A stretch of DNA of 64,000 bases. Source: a virus. Positions 30,391 through 37,945 of the stretch are shown in pieces (position 1 is the stretch's first letter; each line of letters opens with the position of its first letter). The notes beneath the pieces were generated by a model, which worked only from the letters and a program-made list of their open reading frames with translations, made no database searches and was not told the origin of the DNA. Both the position numbers and the translations under genes were made by a program. The stretch is from positions 1-64,000 of the IMG/VR virus record IMGVR_UViG_3300025921_000697; one strand, 5' to 3'.

Positions 30391-31052
30391 TACAGGTAAG
30401 ATGCGAATACGTGTTTTTCCGGGACATTGAAGAAAGCCCGCTGAACGCTCAAGAAATGAGTATGGAAGATTTTAACCGATTGGTAAAAAATATCAAAGAA
30501 GACGGTTGCCTTACTTCCACACCTTTACTGATGGACCAGGAAGGGAAATCAAAAAAAATGTGTATCTCCGGACATCATAGAATTAAGGCCGGAATCAAAG
30601 CTGGATTGCTTGGTGCAGATTGCATGATCATTCCGCAAGTTCCTGAATCAACAAGAATCCGTCTTCAGCTTGCACATAATGATATCCATGGAAATCCAAA
30701 CGAAGAAATAATTGCAGAGCTTCAGAAACAATTAAACGAAGTGGATTTACGTTTAGTAGATTTCAAGGATATCGAAACGCGTCTGCAGGAAGCAAAAAAC
30801 ACGGATTATTCTGTTCCGGATTTTTCTTACTTACAAGTTTGTTTACTCACAGAGAGCCGTCAAGCCTTACAAGACATGATTGAGTTTTTCGACAAATCGG
30901 ATAGTGAGAAATGGTTAATAGAACATCCGGATTATGAAAAATTGAAAGATTTATTAACTCTTGCTTTCAGAAAAGGCTTTAAAACACCTGGAAGAGCATT
31001 CAGAAAGTTCCTGGATATCGTTGAAGAATACCAAACGCTTATCATAAAATAA
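30387..31052 (+). CDS. ParB-like N-terminal domain protein
   Basis: A 221-residue protein. Residues about 8-100 fit a ParB/sulfiredoxin-type domain: SPLNAQEMSMEDFNRLVKNI, then TSTPLLMDQEGKSKKMCISG and HHRIKAGIKAGL (the G-H-H-R box replaces the usual G-E-R-R). The rest is helical. It sits between an unknown enzyme-like gene and the small terminase, a place where Bacteroidota phages often have such a protein. A regulatory or DNA-modifying role is possible; no ParA is present. Confidence 0.7.
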   Translation: MIQVRCEYVFFRDIEESPLNAQEMSMEDFNRLVKNIKEDGCLTSTPLLMDQEGKSKKMCISGHHRIKAGIKAGLLGADCMIIPQVPESTRIRLQLAHNDIHGNPNEEIIAELQKQLNEVDLRLVDFKDIETRLQEAKNTDYSVPDFSYLQVCLLTESRQALQDMIEFFDKSDSEKWLIEHPDYEKLKDLLTLAFRKGFKTPGRAFRKFLDIVEEYQTLIIK

Positions 31053-31055
31053 CCA

Positions 31056-31574
31056 ATGGCTGGAAGAAAAACTTTATACGATCCGCTTAATTTTCCGCTG
31101 CTTGCTGAAGGATATGCACGTAATGGATTGAATGACATACAGATAGCAAAAAATCTTGGAATTAAGAAAGCAAGTTTTTATGAATATATGAAGCAATTTC
31201 CAGAATTTTCAGACGCTATTAAAAGAGGAAGAAAGCCTGTTGATATTGAAGTCGAGAATGCTTTGCTGAAAAGAGCGCTTGGATATGATTACGAAGAGAA
31301 AATAACGGAAGTTGAGCTGGATGCTCAAGGACAGCCAAGACCTTCAAAAATAAAGACTGTCAAAAAACATGTACCTGGTGAGGTTGGTGCACAGGCATTT
31401 TGGTTGAAGAACCGGAAGAAATCAGAATGGAAGGACCGGCATTCGCATGAAGTTGGCGGAGAAGATGGCAAACCTATTCCGATTAAAAGTGATCTTCAGA
31501 TTGACCTGTCAGGCCTGGATGAGAAATCCTTGGAAACAATATTGAAAGTATTCGATAATTCCAGCAATGAATGA
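31056..31574 (+). CDS. Terminase small subunit
   Basis: A 172-residue DNA-recognition protein for packaging. The N-terminus is an HTH typical of small terminases (PLLAEGYARNGLNDIQIAKN, LGIKKASFYEYMKQFPEFSD, AIKRGRK), then VENALLKRALGYDYEEKITE and QAFWLKNRKKSEWKDRH. It starts 3 bp after the ParB-like gene and overlaps the large subunit by 8 bp. Confidence 0.85.
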   Translation: MAGRKTLYDPLNFPLLAEGYARNGLNDIQIAKNLGIKKASFYEYMKQFPEFSDAIKRGRKPVDIEVENALLKRALGYDYEEKITEVELDAQGQPRPSKIKTVKKHVPGEVGAQAFWLKNRKKSEWKDRHSHEVGGEDGKPIPIKSDLQIDLSGLDEKSLETILKVFDNSSNE

Positions 31575-33057
31575 GCAGGCAACGACACTACTACAATCCC
31601 ACAGACAGGCAATTTATAATGCAGCCAAAGAGGAATTAATTAAACGACGCCGCAAAAGGTGCAAGGACCTGAAGAACTTCGTAAAAGAATTTTGGGATAT
31701 CATCGTTCCGAATGAACTGAAATGGAACTGGCACATGGATGTGCTTTGCGATGAGATTCAAGAATCTGATAGCAGGGTTTTCAAACGATTACCGAAGCTT
31801 TATGATTCCATCTTTAATGTGCCGCCAGGCGCAACAAAAACAATCATCCTTTCAATAATGTCCACGGCCTGGGAGTTTTCCATGATGCCGGAGATAAGAG
31901 TATTTGTAGGATCGTATTCAGATAGTGCAGTAATAGCCATTGCAGATAATATCAGGCTTTTGATGAAGTCTGAAAAATACCTGGAAACATTTCCGAACGT
32001 ACAGATCAGAAAGGACTTTGACACCAAACACGAATTCAAAACAGTTTCGAACGGCCATTTTTACGCCTTTACGGTTGGAGGTACGCTGACCTCGAAACAC
32101 GCGGATATACTAAAGATTGATGATCCGCTAAATCCAAAGCAGGCTGTATCACAGGCGCAGATTGAAACCGCAAACGCATTTTTTGATCTTACCTTACCAA
32201 CCAGGAAGGTAGATAAAGAGGTTACTCCTACTTATTTGATCATGCAGCGTTTGACAACAAATGATCCTACTGGCCATCTTTTAGAAAAAGACAAAACAAT
32301 AAACCACGTCTGTTTACCAGGAGAATTATCTAATGACGTAAAGCCCGAAAAATATAAGAAATTTTATACTGATGGATTGCTTGATCAACACCGGTTAAAA
32401 GCAAGTTCATTGAAAGCGCTTCATATTTCCCTTGGTAGTGCTGGTTATGCCGGACAGATACAACAGAGGCCAGTCCAGGAAGGTGGGTTGATCTGGAAAA
32501 AATGGTTTATTGAAATTGATGATGCGCTATTCCCTCCGTTAAAATCTTTGTCATTAGTGGGGACTGACTGGGATTTGGCATATACCGATGATGATGCAAA
32601 TGCCGCGAGCGCTTACATTACAGCCGGCCGGTTGAACAATAAAATGTTCATTGATGATGTAGGGGCTGTTTATCTTGAATTTCCGGAGTTAATCAAGTTC
32701 ATGAAAACAAGAAAGTCTCCGCACTATATTGAAGCCAAAGCTTCCGGAAAATCTGCAAAGCAAACTCTTGTAAAAAATGGCATACCAGCAATTGAGGTAG
32801 AAGTAAGCGGTGGCGACAAAGTTGCCCGGGCACGCTTTTCAACGCCCTATCCAGAAGCCGGCATGTGTTACATCCGCAAAAGTGTCGCTGATTTCCTGTA
32901 TAACGATAGCCGCCAGGGAATATTAAATTTCCCAAAAGGATCCCATAAGGATATTGCTGATGCACTCGCACAAGCTATACAACGAATTTTCCGAGGAGGC
33001 ATAAAGGTTGGCGGACCTGGTAATAGTATGCTGGATGATCTGGATTTCAACTCATAA
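31567..33057 (+). CDS. Terminase large subunit
   Basis: A 496-residue packaging motor and nuclease. The ATPase half has a Walker A-like motif PPGATKT (86-92) after the Q-like region NWHMDVLCDEI, Walker B ILKIDDPL (Asp185, Asp186) and the coupling motif LTLPTRK. The RNase H-like nuclease half begins with LVGTDWDLAYTDDDANAAS (near residue 330) and has further acids near YIEAKASGKSAKQ and KGSHKDIADALAQA (His-Lys-Asp). Length and order fit a full-length TerL. Confidence 0.95.
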   Translation: MNEQATTLLQSHRQAIYNAAKEELIKRRRKRCKDLKNFVKEFWDIIVPNELKWNWHMDVLCDEIQESDSRVFKRLPKLYDSIFNVPPGATKTIILSIMSTAWEFSMMPEIRVFVGSYSDSAVIAIADNIRLLMKSEKYLETFPNVQIRKDFDTKHEFKTVSNGHFYAFTVGGTLTSKHADILKIDDPLNPKQAVSQAQIETANAFFDLTLPTRKVDKEVTPTYLIMQRLTTNDPTGHLLEKDKTINHVCLPGELSNDVKPEKYKKFYTDGLLDQHRLKASSLKALHISLGSAGYAGQIQQRPVQEGGLIWKKWFIEIDDALFPPLKSLSLVGTDWDLAYTDDDANAASAYITAGRLNNKMFIDDVGAVYLEFPELIKFMKTRKSPHYIEAKASGKSAKQTLVKNGIPAIEVEVSGGDKVARARFSTPYPEAGMCYIRKSVADFLYNDSRQGILNFPKGSHKDIADALAQAIQRIFRGGIKVGGPGNSMLDDLDFNS

Positions 33058-33060
33058 AAT

Positions 33061-33092
33061 AAAAAAACCCACCAGGAGTTAGCCGATGGGTG
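33061..33092 (-). terminator. Leftward terminator downstream of TerL
   Basis: On the minus strand ACCCA...TGGGT is followed by a run of seven T, so it would stop transcripts coming from the right. On the plus strand the stem lacks a T-tract. Confidence 0.5.
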
Positions 33093-33104
33093 AAATGGAA
33101 ACAA

Positions 33105-33117
33105 TTCCGAATCGGAA
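33105..33117. other. Perfect short palindrome
   Basis: TTCCGA-A-TCGGAA, a 13-bp palindrome 45 bp upstream of the late control palindrome. It may be an operator. Confidence 0.35.
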
Positions 33118-33161
33118 CGTTTAGACAGCTAAAATAATTTATTTTTTTTAATAAATGCGCA

Positions 33162-33187
33162 AAAAGTAATTTATTTAATTACTTTTA
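33162..33187 (+). promoter_or_regulatory. Late control palindrome, copy 1
   Basis: Perfect 10-bp arms AAAAGTAATT and AATTACTTTT flank TATTT. The right arm contains TACTTTTA, a -7-like box (TAnnTTTG), while no TTTG is found 19 nt upstream. It lies 17 bp before the ATG of 33203. Copy 2 (45671) is its exact reverse complement. Confidence 0.6.
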
Positions 33188-33202
33188 TTCTAAAATTAAA
33201 AA

Positions 33203-34105
33203 ATGGAAAATTCTTTTAAACCTGATTATGTGTTCATAATCGAAACGCTGCAAACAGCAAAAGCCGGAATTGAATCAGTTACCAACCCGGAAATTCAGAT
33301 ACTTGTTACCCGGCTAAGGCTGGACCTGACAAAACATATTAACTTTTTAAAAGTCAGAATAGGTGATGCTCCTGATGCAGAATCCAGGCCGGCCAGAGAG
33401 CCGCTTAGAAAGATCTTCGGCATAGTCGTGCTGAATGATCATGGCCAGGCTATAAACCCTCAGCCAATCAAAACAACCCCGCGGGAATTGGAGATGGAAG
33501 AACTGAAGCAGAAGGTGGAGGACATTTACGGAAAGTTTGCAATCACAGAATCAGACCAACTTCTTGACACGCTCAGTGATATCGAAATCAGAGGTGTGGC
33601 AAAAAAAGCAGGATTACCGGTTACGGATAAAACGCCCAAAAGAATTGATATTTCTTTCATCGAAAAGATCAAGGAGGCAATTGTCAAACAACACTTAGCA
33701 GGTAATTTGGTTGTAGATGAATTGAATGATAAAATCACAGGCGGAGAAGGAAACAATGATGGAGATGATCTGGGAAAAGATGATCCGGATAATAAAGATG
33801 ATCCGGATAATAAAGATCAAAAATTTCTGGATTCACTGGATGCAGAAAAGATCAACGATGAAAACAAAAAAGTGTCAGATGAAGAAGGCGATGATCATGC
33901 ACAGGTAAATGGCAATCTTAAAATGTTGGACGAACTTTCTGCCCTGACAAACGCTGCAATTCTGGAAGCTTATGAAGAGAACCAAATTAAAGAATTTGCC
34001 ATGATGGCCAATCTTGAGGTAACTGACAAAACCAAAATCGACAGCAAATTTATCTCTCAATTGAAAGAAGCAATCAAAACACTGCATGCAGGTAACGATC
34101 AATGA
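33203..34105 (+). CDS. Acidic protein with two SAP/HeH-like repeats
   Basis: A 300-residue protein. A helical N-terminus is followed by a repeat near residues 115-155 (SDIEIRGVAKKAGLPVTDKT, then FIEKIKEAI) and a second near 255-298 (QIKEFAMMANLEVTDKTKID, then FISQLKEAI). The linker is acidic, with a tandem DDPDNK from an 18-bp DNA duplication near 33779-33814. The repeats resemble LEM/SAP/HeH-type nucleic-acid-binding helices. It is the first gene of the late region after terminase; it could be a head-associated or DNA-binding protein. Confidence 0.5.
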   Translation: MENSFKPDYVFIIETLQTAKAGIESVTNPEIQILVTRLRLDLTKHINFLKVRIGDAPDAESRPAREPLRKIFGIVVLNDHGQAINPQPIKTTPRELEMEELKQKVEDIYGKFAITESDQLLDTLSDIEIRGVAKKAGLPVTDKTPKRIDISFIEKIKEAIVKQHLAGNLVVDELNDKITGGEGNNDGDDLGKDDPDNKDDPDNKDQKFLDSLDAEKINDENKKVSDEEGDDHAQVNGNLKMLDELSALTNAAILEAYEENQIKEFAMMANLEVTDKTKIDSKFISQLKEAIKTLHAGNDQ

Positions 34106-34769
34106 TATTCAGTTTGATATTCCATTTGACACAGAACTGATTAAATTATCTGACTTTCTCGAGTGGCATAATCAATACGGTAAAAAACTAAACGAAGAGT
34201 TGAAACAGATCCTTGACGATAAAGATTTAAAGGATGTTGATAAAATGGTCCGATTGGAAGATTACCTGGACCGGGAAGCGCTATGCTGGTTTTGCTTCTG
34301 GACAAAAACAGATGAAGAGGAAGCAAGTAAACAACCAGGTATGGTTCAATTTCTTGATCGTTACCGTGTTTTAAAAACGCTTCTCAATGAGAACAATTAT
34401 GAATTTCCATATGAAACAGAGTGGCAGGGCGAACAATGGCAGATTGAAGCATTTACCTTGACCCCGGCAAGCGAAATGAATTTCAATGAAATCATCACTT
34501 CAAAAGAAGTAATGCGCCAGGTGTATAAGATCGGTGAAGACAATTGGACCGGACTCCCCTATCTGTGTTGTGTTTATTTCCGCAAGAAAGGTGAAGCATT
34601 TGAAGATTCAATGATTCACGAAGGAAGTGAACGAATGGAGTTGATGAATAGTTTACCACTGAAGCACGCGCTCGCTGTTGCTTTTTTTTTGAACATCTGT
34701 GTAAATATTTGGAGCAAAACTTTAGTGTCTTCTCAAGACGAAGTGGAGGAGACCGCAAGGCTGAACTGA
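34086..34769 (+). CDS. Putative tail-assembly chaperone, short form
   Basis: A 227-residue protein (TINDIQFDIPFDTELIKLSD, REALCWFCFWTKTDEEEASK, LTPASEMNFNEIITSKEVMR). Near its end (34682-34690) it crosses nine T residues, giving the slippery heptamer T-TTT-TTT in the reading frame. Ribosomes that do not slip end at 34769 after 26 more codons; those that slip -1 make a 292-residue product ending at 34963. This short/long pair is the hallmark of lambda G/GT-type tail chaperones. It lies 11 kb from the tape measure gene, farther than usual, so an alternative role is possible. Confidence 0.6.
   Translation: MQVTINDIQFDIPFDTELIKLSDFLEWHNQYGKKLNEELKQILDDKDLKDVDKMVRLEDYLDREALCWFCFWTKTDEEEASKQPGMVQFLDRYRVLKTLLNENNYEFPYETEWQGEQWQIEAFTLTPASEMNFNEIITSKEVMRQVYKIGEDNWTGLPYLCCVYFRKKGEAFEDSMIHEGSERMELMNSLPLKHALAVAFFLNICVNIWSKTLVSSQDEVEETARLN
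34682..34690 (+). promoter_or_regulatory. Slippery T9 sequence for -1 frameshifting
   Basis: Nine consecutive T between gct-gt-tgc and gaac. Zero-frame codons are GCT-TTT-TTT-TTG; one step back gives TTT-GAA. Homopolymeric T-TTT-TTT is a classical efficient -1 site. Confidence 0.6.
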
Positions 34770-34963
34770 TAGCATTCTATGAAGAGTGGGGCTGGGTAAA
34801 CTTTCTCAGTGCGATGGCCGAGACAAAGATTTTTGATATACCCGGAAGAGGACTTGACAGTATTGAGTGTGCAAAAATCGCGAAAGCATTTAACGTTTTG
34901 ATCTACGCCAGCCAGAGAAAAGATTATGCAATTGCGGAGTATGAAGCTTATAAAATCAAATAG
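34688..34963 (+). CDS. -1 frameshift extension of the tail-assembly chaperone
   Basis: The -1 frame from the T-run reads FEHLCKYLEQNFSVFSRRSG, then ELIAFYEEWGWVNFLSAMAE and ends at 34963. Taken alone this frame has only a TTG start (34709) and would begin in mid-helix, whereas the fused sequence continues the helix smoothly. I interpret it as the C-terminal part (about 91 residues) of the long form. It could instead be the result of a one-base T deletion in one gene. Confidence 0.6.
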   Translation, partial: FEHLCKYLEQNFSVFSRRSGGDRKAELIAFYEEWGWVNFLSAMAETKIFDIPGRGLDSIECAKIAKAFNVLIYASQRKDYAIAEYEAYKIK

Positions 34964-34990
34964 ATCATCATAAAGAAATCTTACAGAAAA

Positions 34991-35755
34991 ATGAAAAAAC
35001 AAGCTATAATAATGAATACGGTTTTGATTTTGGCGGTAGTTTCAGTAGTAATATCTGCTTATTGCATTTTCTTCGGAATATTTAATCAGATAGTGGTAAA
35101 GTGTCTTGCAGTTGTAGGGAGTATTCTTTTGGCATTTATTGCCGTTTTTTTTTATAGCAATTCAAAATACAATAAGTTACCGATTGCAATTATTCTTTGT
35201 CTTTTCTCCTTTTCATCATTTGCGCAAAATACCGATTCTGCTCTTGAGGCTGGAACTAAAAAGGCGACACAAGAAATGGTTCGATTAAAGGAACAAGGCA
35301 TACGTGAAATAAACAAATGGACGCTTCCTCCGCACATGTTGAAAGCGACAGTTAATGAATTTTCAATTAAACCGTTGATAGGCAAGAAAGATATTTTGAT
35401 CTATGCGATGCAGTTTGTCTCCGGTGCAGCAGACGGTATGAATCAGGCTCTTGTTTATCATCATGCCCTCGCTGGCCATTCTTTCTGGGATTACAATACC
35501 AGTTGGAAAAGAAAATATGTTGATTACGATAAAGGAGATACGCGGGCGGCTTTTCCCGGGGCTAAAACATGGCTTGTAGGAATAACGGATGGAAATCATT
35601 TAACAAGAATGATAAACAGATCTTTCTCCTTAGGGAGTGTGATGATTGCTATGAATGAGAGTAACAGCTGGGTAGAAATTTTCAAAAAAATTATAATCTG
35701 CTCACTGATCAACCGGGCTGGATTTGTCCTAATGTATGATCACATTTTAAAATAA
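34991..35755 (+). CDS. Membrane protein with a second, internal signal-like segment
   Basis: A 254-residue protein with two transmembrane segments (about 6-28, IMNTVLILAVVSVVISAYCI; 33-55, VVKCLAVVGSILLAFIAVFF) followed by a third hydrophobic stretch LPIAIILCLFSFSSFAQ (62-78) that looks exactly like a signal peptide with a SFAQ cleavage site. The remainder is probably periplasmic or outer-membrane: FVSGAADGMNQALVYHHALA, GHSFWDYNTSWKRKYVDYDK. The build resembles that of the protein at 62644. Function unknown. Confidence 0.5.
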   Translation: MKKQAIIMNTVLILAVVSVVISAYCIFFGIFNQIVVKCLAVVGSILLAFIAVFFYSNSKYNKLPIAIILCLFSFSSFAQNTDSALEAGTKKATQEMVRLKEQGIREINKWTLPPHMLKATVNEFSIKPLIGKKDILIYAMQFVSGAADGMNQALVYHHALAGHSFWDYNTSWKRKYVDYDKGDTRAAFPGAKTWLVGITDGNHLTRMINRSFSLGSVMIAMNESNSWVEIFKKIIICSLINRAGFVLMYDHILK

Positions 35756-35792
35756 AAAACATAGAAAATTAAATTTTACTAAAGTGAATGCC

Positions 35793-36077
35793 ATGATACA
35801 CATTTTTAAAACTAAAAACGGACAGTTCTGCGTGGTGACCAAAGCAAATAACGGCGAAATACTCAATGTTTCTGAAACCTTCACACAGAAACAAAATGCC
35901 TGGAAAAATATTGGAGCCGCTGCCGACAGTTTTGGTTCGAAAAAAGTTTTAGTTCAGGATGATTGTTTGAAGATAAAGTCAAAGGTATATGTGTGTCGTA
36001 TAGGAGATAATTTGAAAATGAATATAGCTGAGTCATGCATAGTGAATGCTGAGCCAAGGCATGTAAGCAAAAAATAG
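35793..36077 (+). CDS. DUF1508/YegP-like small protein
   Basis: A 94-residue protein from ATG 35793 (a GTG at 35784 is the alternative). IHIFKTKNGQFCVVTKANNG followed by EILNVSETFTQKQNAWKNIG has the YegP layout, a duplicated beta-hairpin-helix unit of unknown function, here in a single copy. Confidence is moderate. It precedes a 150-bp stretch in which I see nothing, and then the tRNA-Met. Confidence 0.45.
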   Translation: MIHIFKTKNGQFCVVTKANNGEILNVSETFTQKQNAWKNIGAAADSFGSKKVLVQDDCLKIKSKVYVCRIGDNLKMNIAESCIVNAEPRHVSKK

Positions 36078-36227
36078 TTCTTTACTCATCCATAAGCATC
36101 TGCTCGAATAAGCAGGCCGATATAAGCTGGTCACGTAGTTTATAATTGACTTGATACAACCAGAAAACTTTTTAGGGTTGCTGCGAACTAAGGCAGAAGG
36201 CTTTTGGGAAAATTTAAAATGAAAAAT

Positions 36228-36299
36228 CGCGTCGTAGAGCAGCGGTAGCTCGCTGGGCTCATAACCCGGAGGCCGCAGGTTCGAGTCCTGCCGACGCAA
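36228..36299 (+). tRNA. Initiator-type tRNA-Met(CAT)
   Basis: Cloverleaf: acceptor CGCGTCG/CGACGCA, D-arm GAGC-AGCGGTA-GCTC, anticodon stem CTGGG/CCCGG with loop CTCATAA (anticodon CAT), variable AGGCC, T-arm GCAGG-TTCGAGT-CCTGC, A73. It has the three marks of bacterial initiator tRNA: a C1xA72 mismatch, three consecutive G-C pairs in the anticodon stem and the A11-T24 pair in the D stem. No CCA is encoded. This is a phage-borne initiator tRNA, not an elongator. Confidence 0.8.
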
Positions 36300-36317
36300 C
36301 ATAAAACCATAGAGAAA

Positions 36318-36407
36318 GGTTGATGCTGAAATTAAGATAAGAGATTAGGTAAACGGATTAGCTAACCAGGAACCGAAATTGATTATCCTAACAAGTAGGC
36401 ATCAACC
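36318..36407 (+). ncRNA. Structured RNA candidate beside the tRNA
   Basis: A perfect 9-bp closing stem GGTTGATGC (36318-36326) and GCATCAACC (36399-36407) encloses about 72 nt that include TTAGG/CCTAA and a TTAGCTAA palindrome. No ORF of note. It is not a tRNA: there is no T-arm and no anticodon arm. It lies 19 bp after the initiator tRNA and may be released with it. Confidence 0.4.
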
Positions 36408-36431
36408 AAAGAAATTTTAAAATTGAATTAT

Positions 36432-36836
36432 ATGTTTGAAGAACAATTATCCGAAGAACAATTACAGAAAAAAATTGATGCTCTTAAAGCAGAATTAGAG
36501 CCATTAGAAAAACTGCAAAGGGAAAACTATATAAAAAAGGAAGATGAAGTTCAGCTAAAACTAAAGAGATGTAAAAGCAAACAAGACAAATTTGAATTGG
36601 AAGATCTTGTTTTTGCTGCTTTTTCTCGCTGTAATTGCGGAGCAGGTTTAGCATATCCCAAACATATAGGTATTCATGGGTACTGGATGTGCTCAGATAT
36701 TTTATTAGGAAGGGCAATTCCACATGGACAAGAAGGATCAAAAGAACATAGTGGTGAATTTCCATTTGCATTCTATGAAATAAAAAGTGATACTCAGCCT
36801 TCAGCACAGGGAAATACAACTCGTCCAAAAGAATAA
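36432..36836 (+). CDS. Coiled-coil protein with CxC patch
   Basis: About 134 residues from ATG 36432 (TTG 36423 is possible). Residues 1-55 are a charged coiled coil (EEQLQKKIDALKAELEPLEK); the middle has RCNCGAGLAYPKHIGIHGYW, which resembles a partial zinc site, and the C-terminus is polar. No family recognised. Confidence 0.5.
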   Translation: MFEEQLSEEQLQKKIDALKAELEPLEKLQRENYIKKEDEVQLKLKRCKSKQDKFELEDLVFAAFSRCNCGAGLAYPKHIGIHGYWMCSDILLGRAIPHGQEGSKEHSGEFPFAFYEIKSDTQPSAQGNTTRPKE

Positions 36837-36841
36837 AACCA

Positions 36842-37480
36842 ATGATCAAAGTAAATCTATATACAAAAAATGGAGAGCTGGTAATAACAGTAATGACACC
36901 TCCGTTTAACCCGATGCCTGATTGCATAGCGTGGGGCAGTCGCTTTTTCTTCAAAAACCCGGACTTTAAAAAGAAAGACGAATCCGGTTATTACGAAGGT
37001 CTTATCGTTGCTGCAATCAATGTTGTTACCCGGGAAACATCAATAAAAAGAGAGACAGACAAGAAAGAGTATGGAAATGATGATCTTCTGTTTGGCCTCC
37101 CAAATGATCTTGACGAAGCGGTAGAAACATTTCTTGAATTCTATAGCAAGTCAGAAGATTTTCAGCTGATTGATAATTGCACGGAGGACAAATTTCTCTG
37201 TGTCACTCATCATGCATCCGGACAGTTTATAAGAAACAGCTGGTATTTGTGGTGGCATGAAGATCATGGATCCGATTCATGGCCCAAGTCAAAACCGCAG
37301 CTGGTGCAGTGGTTTAATAACCTTGGCATTTATCACGCCGATGATATGAGTTCGATCATTATCAGATCCGCATACCGGCGTCATCACAAACAAGCAATAT
37401 TAATTGAAAAACAGGTAAGCCATTACAGAAAGTTTTGGAAAGAACAAGGCTTTGAAGATGGCATTTATAAACCCAGATAA
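36842..37480 (+). CDS. Hypothetical protein
   Basis: A 212-residue alpha/beta protein (TPPFNPMPDCIAWGSRFFFK, NSWYLWWHEDHGSDSWPKSK, YHADDMSSIIIRSAYRRHHK). It starts 5 bp after its neighbour. No family recognised. Confidence 0.5.
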   Translation: MIKVNLYTKNGELVITVMTPPFNPMPDCIAWGSRFFFKNPDFKKKDESGYYEGLIVAAINVVTRETSIKRETDKKEYGNDDLLFGLPNDLDEAVETFLEFYSKSEDFQLIDNCTEDKFLCVTHHASGQFIRNSWYLWWHEDHGSDSWPKSKPQLVQWFNNLGIYHADDMSSIIIRSAYRRHHKQAILIEKQVSHYRKFWKEQGFEDGIYKPR

Positions 37481-37483
37481 ATT

Positions 37484-37945
37484 ATGAAAATTCAAATAAC
37501 ACAACAGCAGCAACAAAGATTCCCTGATCTGCTCACAAAGGAACTGGAAAAAGTAACCATGTTCTGGGACAATGAATTGAGATTATGGCATCCGGTGGCC
37601 CTGGAAGCTTTACTCTTCGCCTCTGCTATTAGTTTGCAAATACCACAGGAAACCTTCATCCATTTGTTCGATACCGAAAAAAACGGCATTAATATGAATG
37701 TGGTGATGAGACTTTGCAACAACCTGGAAGCGCGAACAGCGATGGAGATGAATTACACGGCTAAAGACTGGGGTCATTTTCTCGTTACGAATGCAAACGT
37801 CGGCTATCGTTGGAATGCATTACAGCAGCCAATCCGGGAGAAGATCTTTAAACAGTTTGAGGAAGAGAATAATCAGGCCAGTATTCGGGCAAAGATCATG
37901 GGAAAAGGTCCAGGCGGTATGAAATTAGTAAAAGGAGAAGCATGA
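37484..37945 (+). CDS. Hypothetical protein
   Basis: A 153-residue helical protein (QQRFPDLLTKELEKVTMFWD, LEARTAMEMNYTAKDWGHFL). It overlaps the next gene by 4 bp. Position in the late region points to a virion or assembly protein, but no family is evident. Confidence 0.5.
   Translation: MKIQITQQQQQRFPDLLTKELEKVTMFWDNELRLWHPVALEALLFASAISLQIPQETFIHLFDTEKNGINMNVVMRLCNNLEARTAMEMNYTAKDWGHFLVTNANVGYRWNALQQPIREKIFKQFEEENNQASIRAKIMGKGPGGMKLVKGEA

Noticed and set aside
36078-36227. Gene-free 150-bp stretch before tRNA-Met
   Set aside because: Examined for tRNA, promoter or hairpin; nothing convincing found.
36033-36302. Minus-strand ORF with RRQDSNLRPPGYEPSELP-like sequence
   Set aside because: It is the antisense translation of the tRNA-Met region, a common artefact.
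36318-36407. Third phage tRNA (long variable arm type)
   Set aside because: No T-arm, no D-arm and no anticodon stem can be drawn despite the closed terminal stem.
36484-36954. 156-residue minus-strand ORF
   Set aside because: Lies opposite two plus-strand genes with good leaders and overlapping starts; its own sequence is low-complexity hydrophobic.
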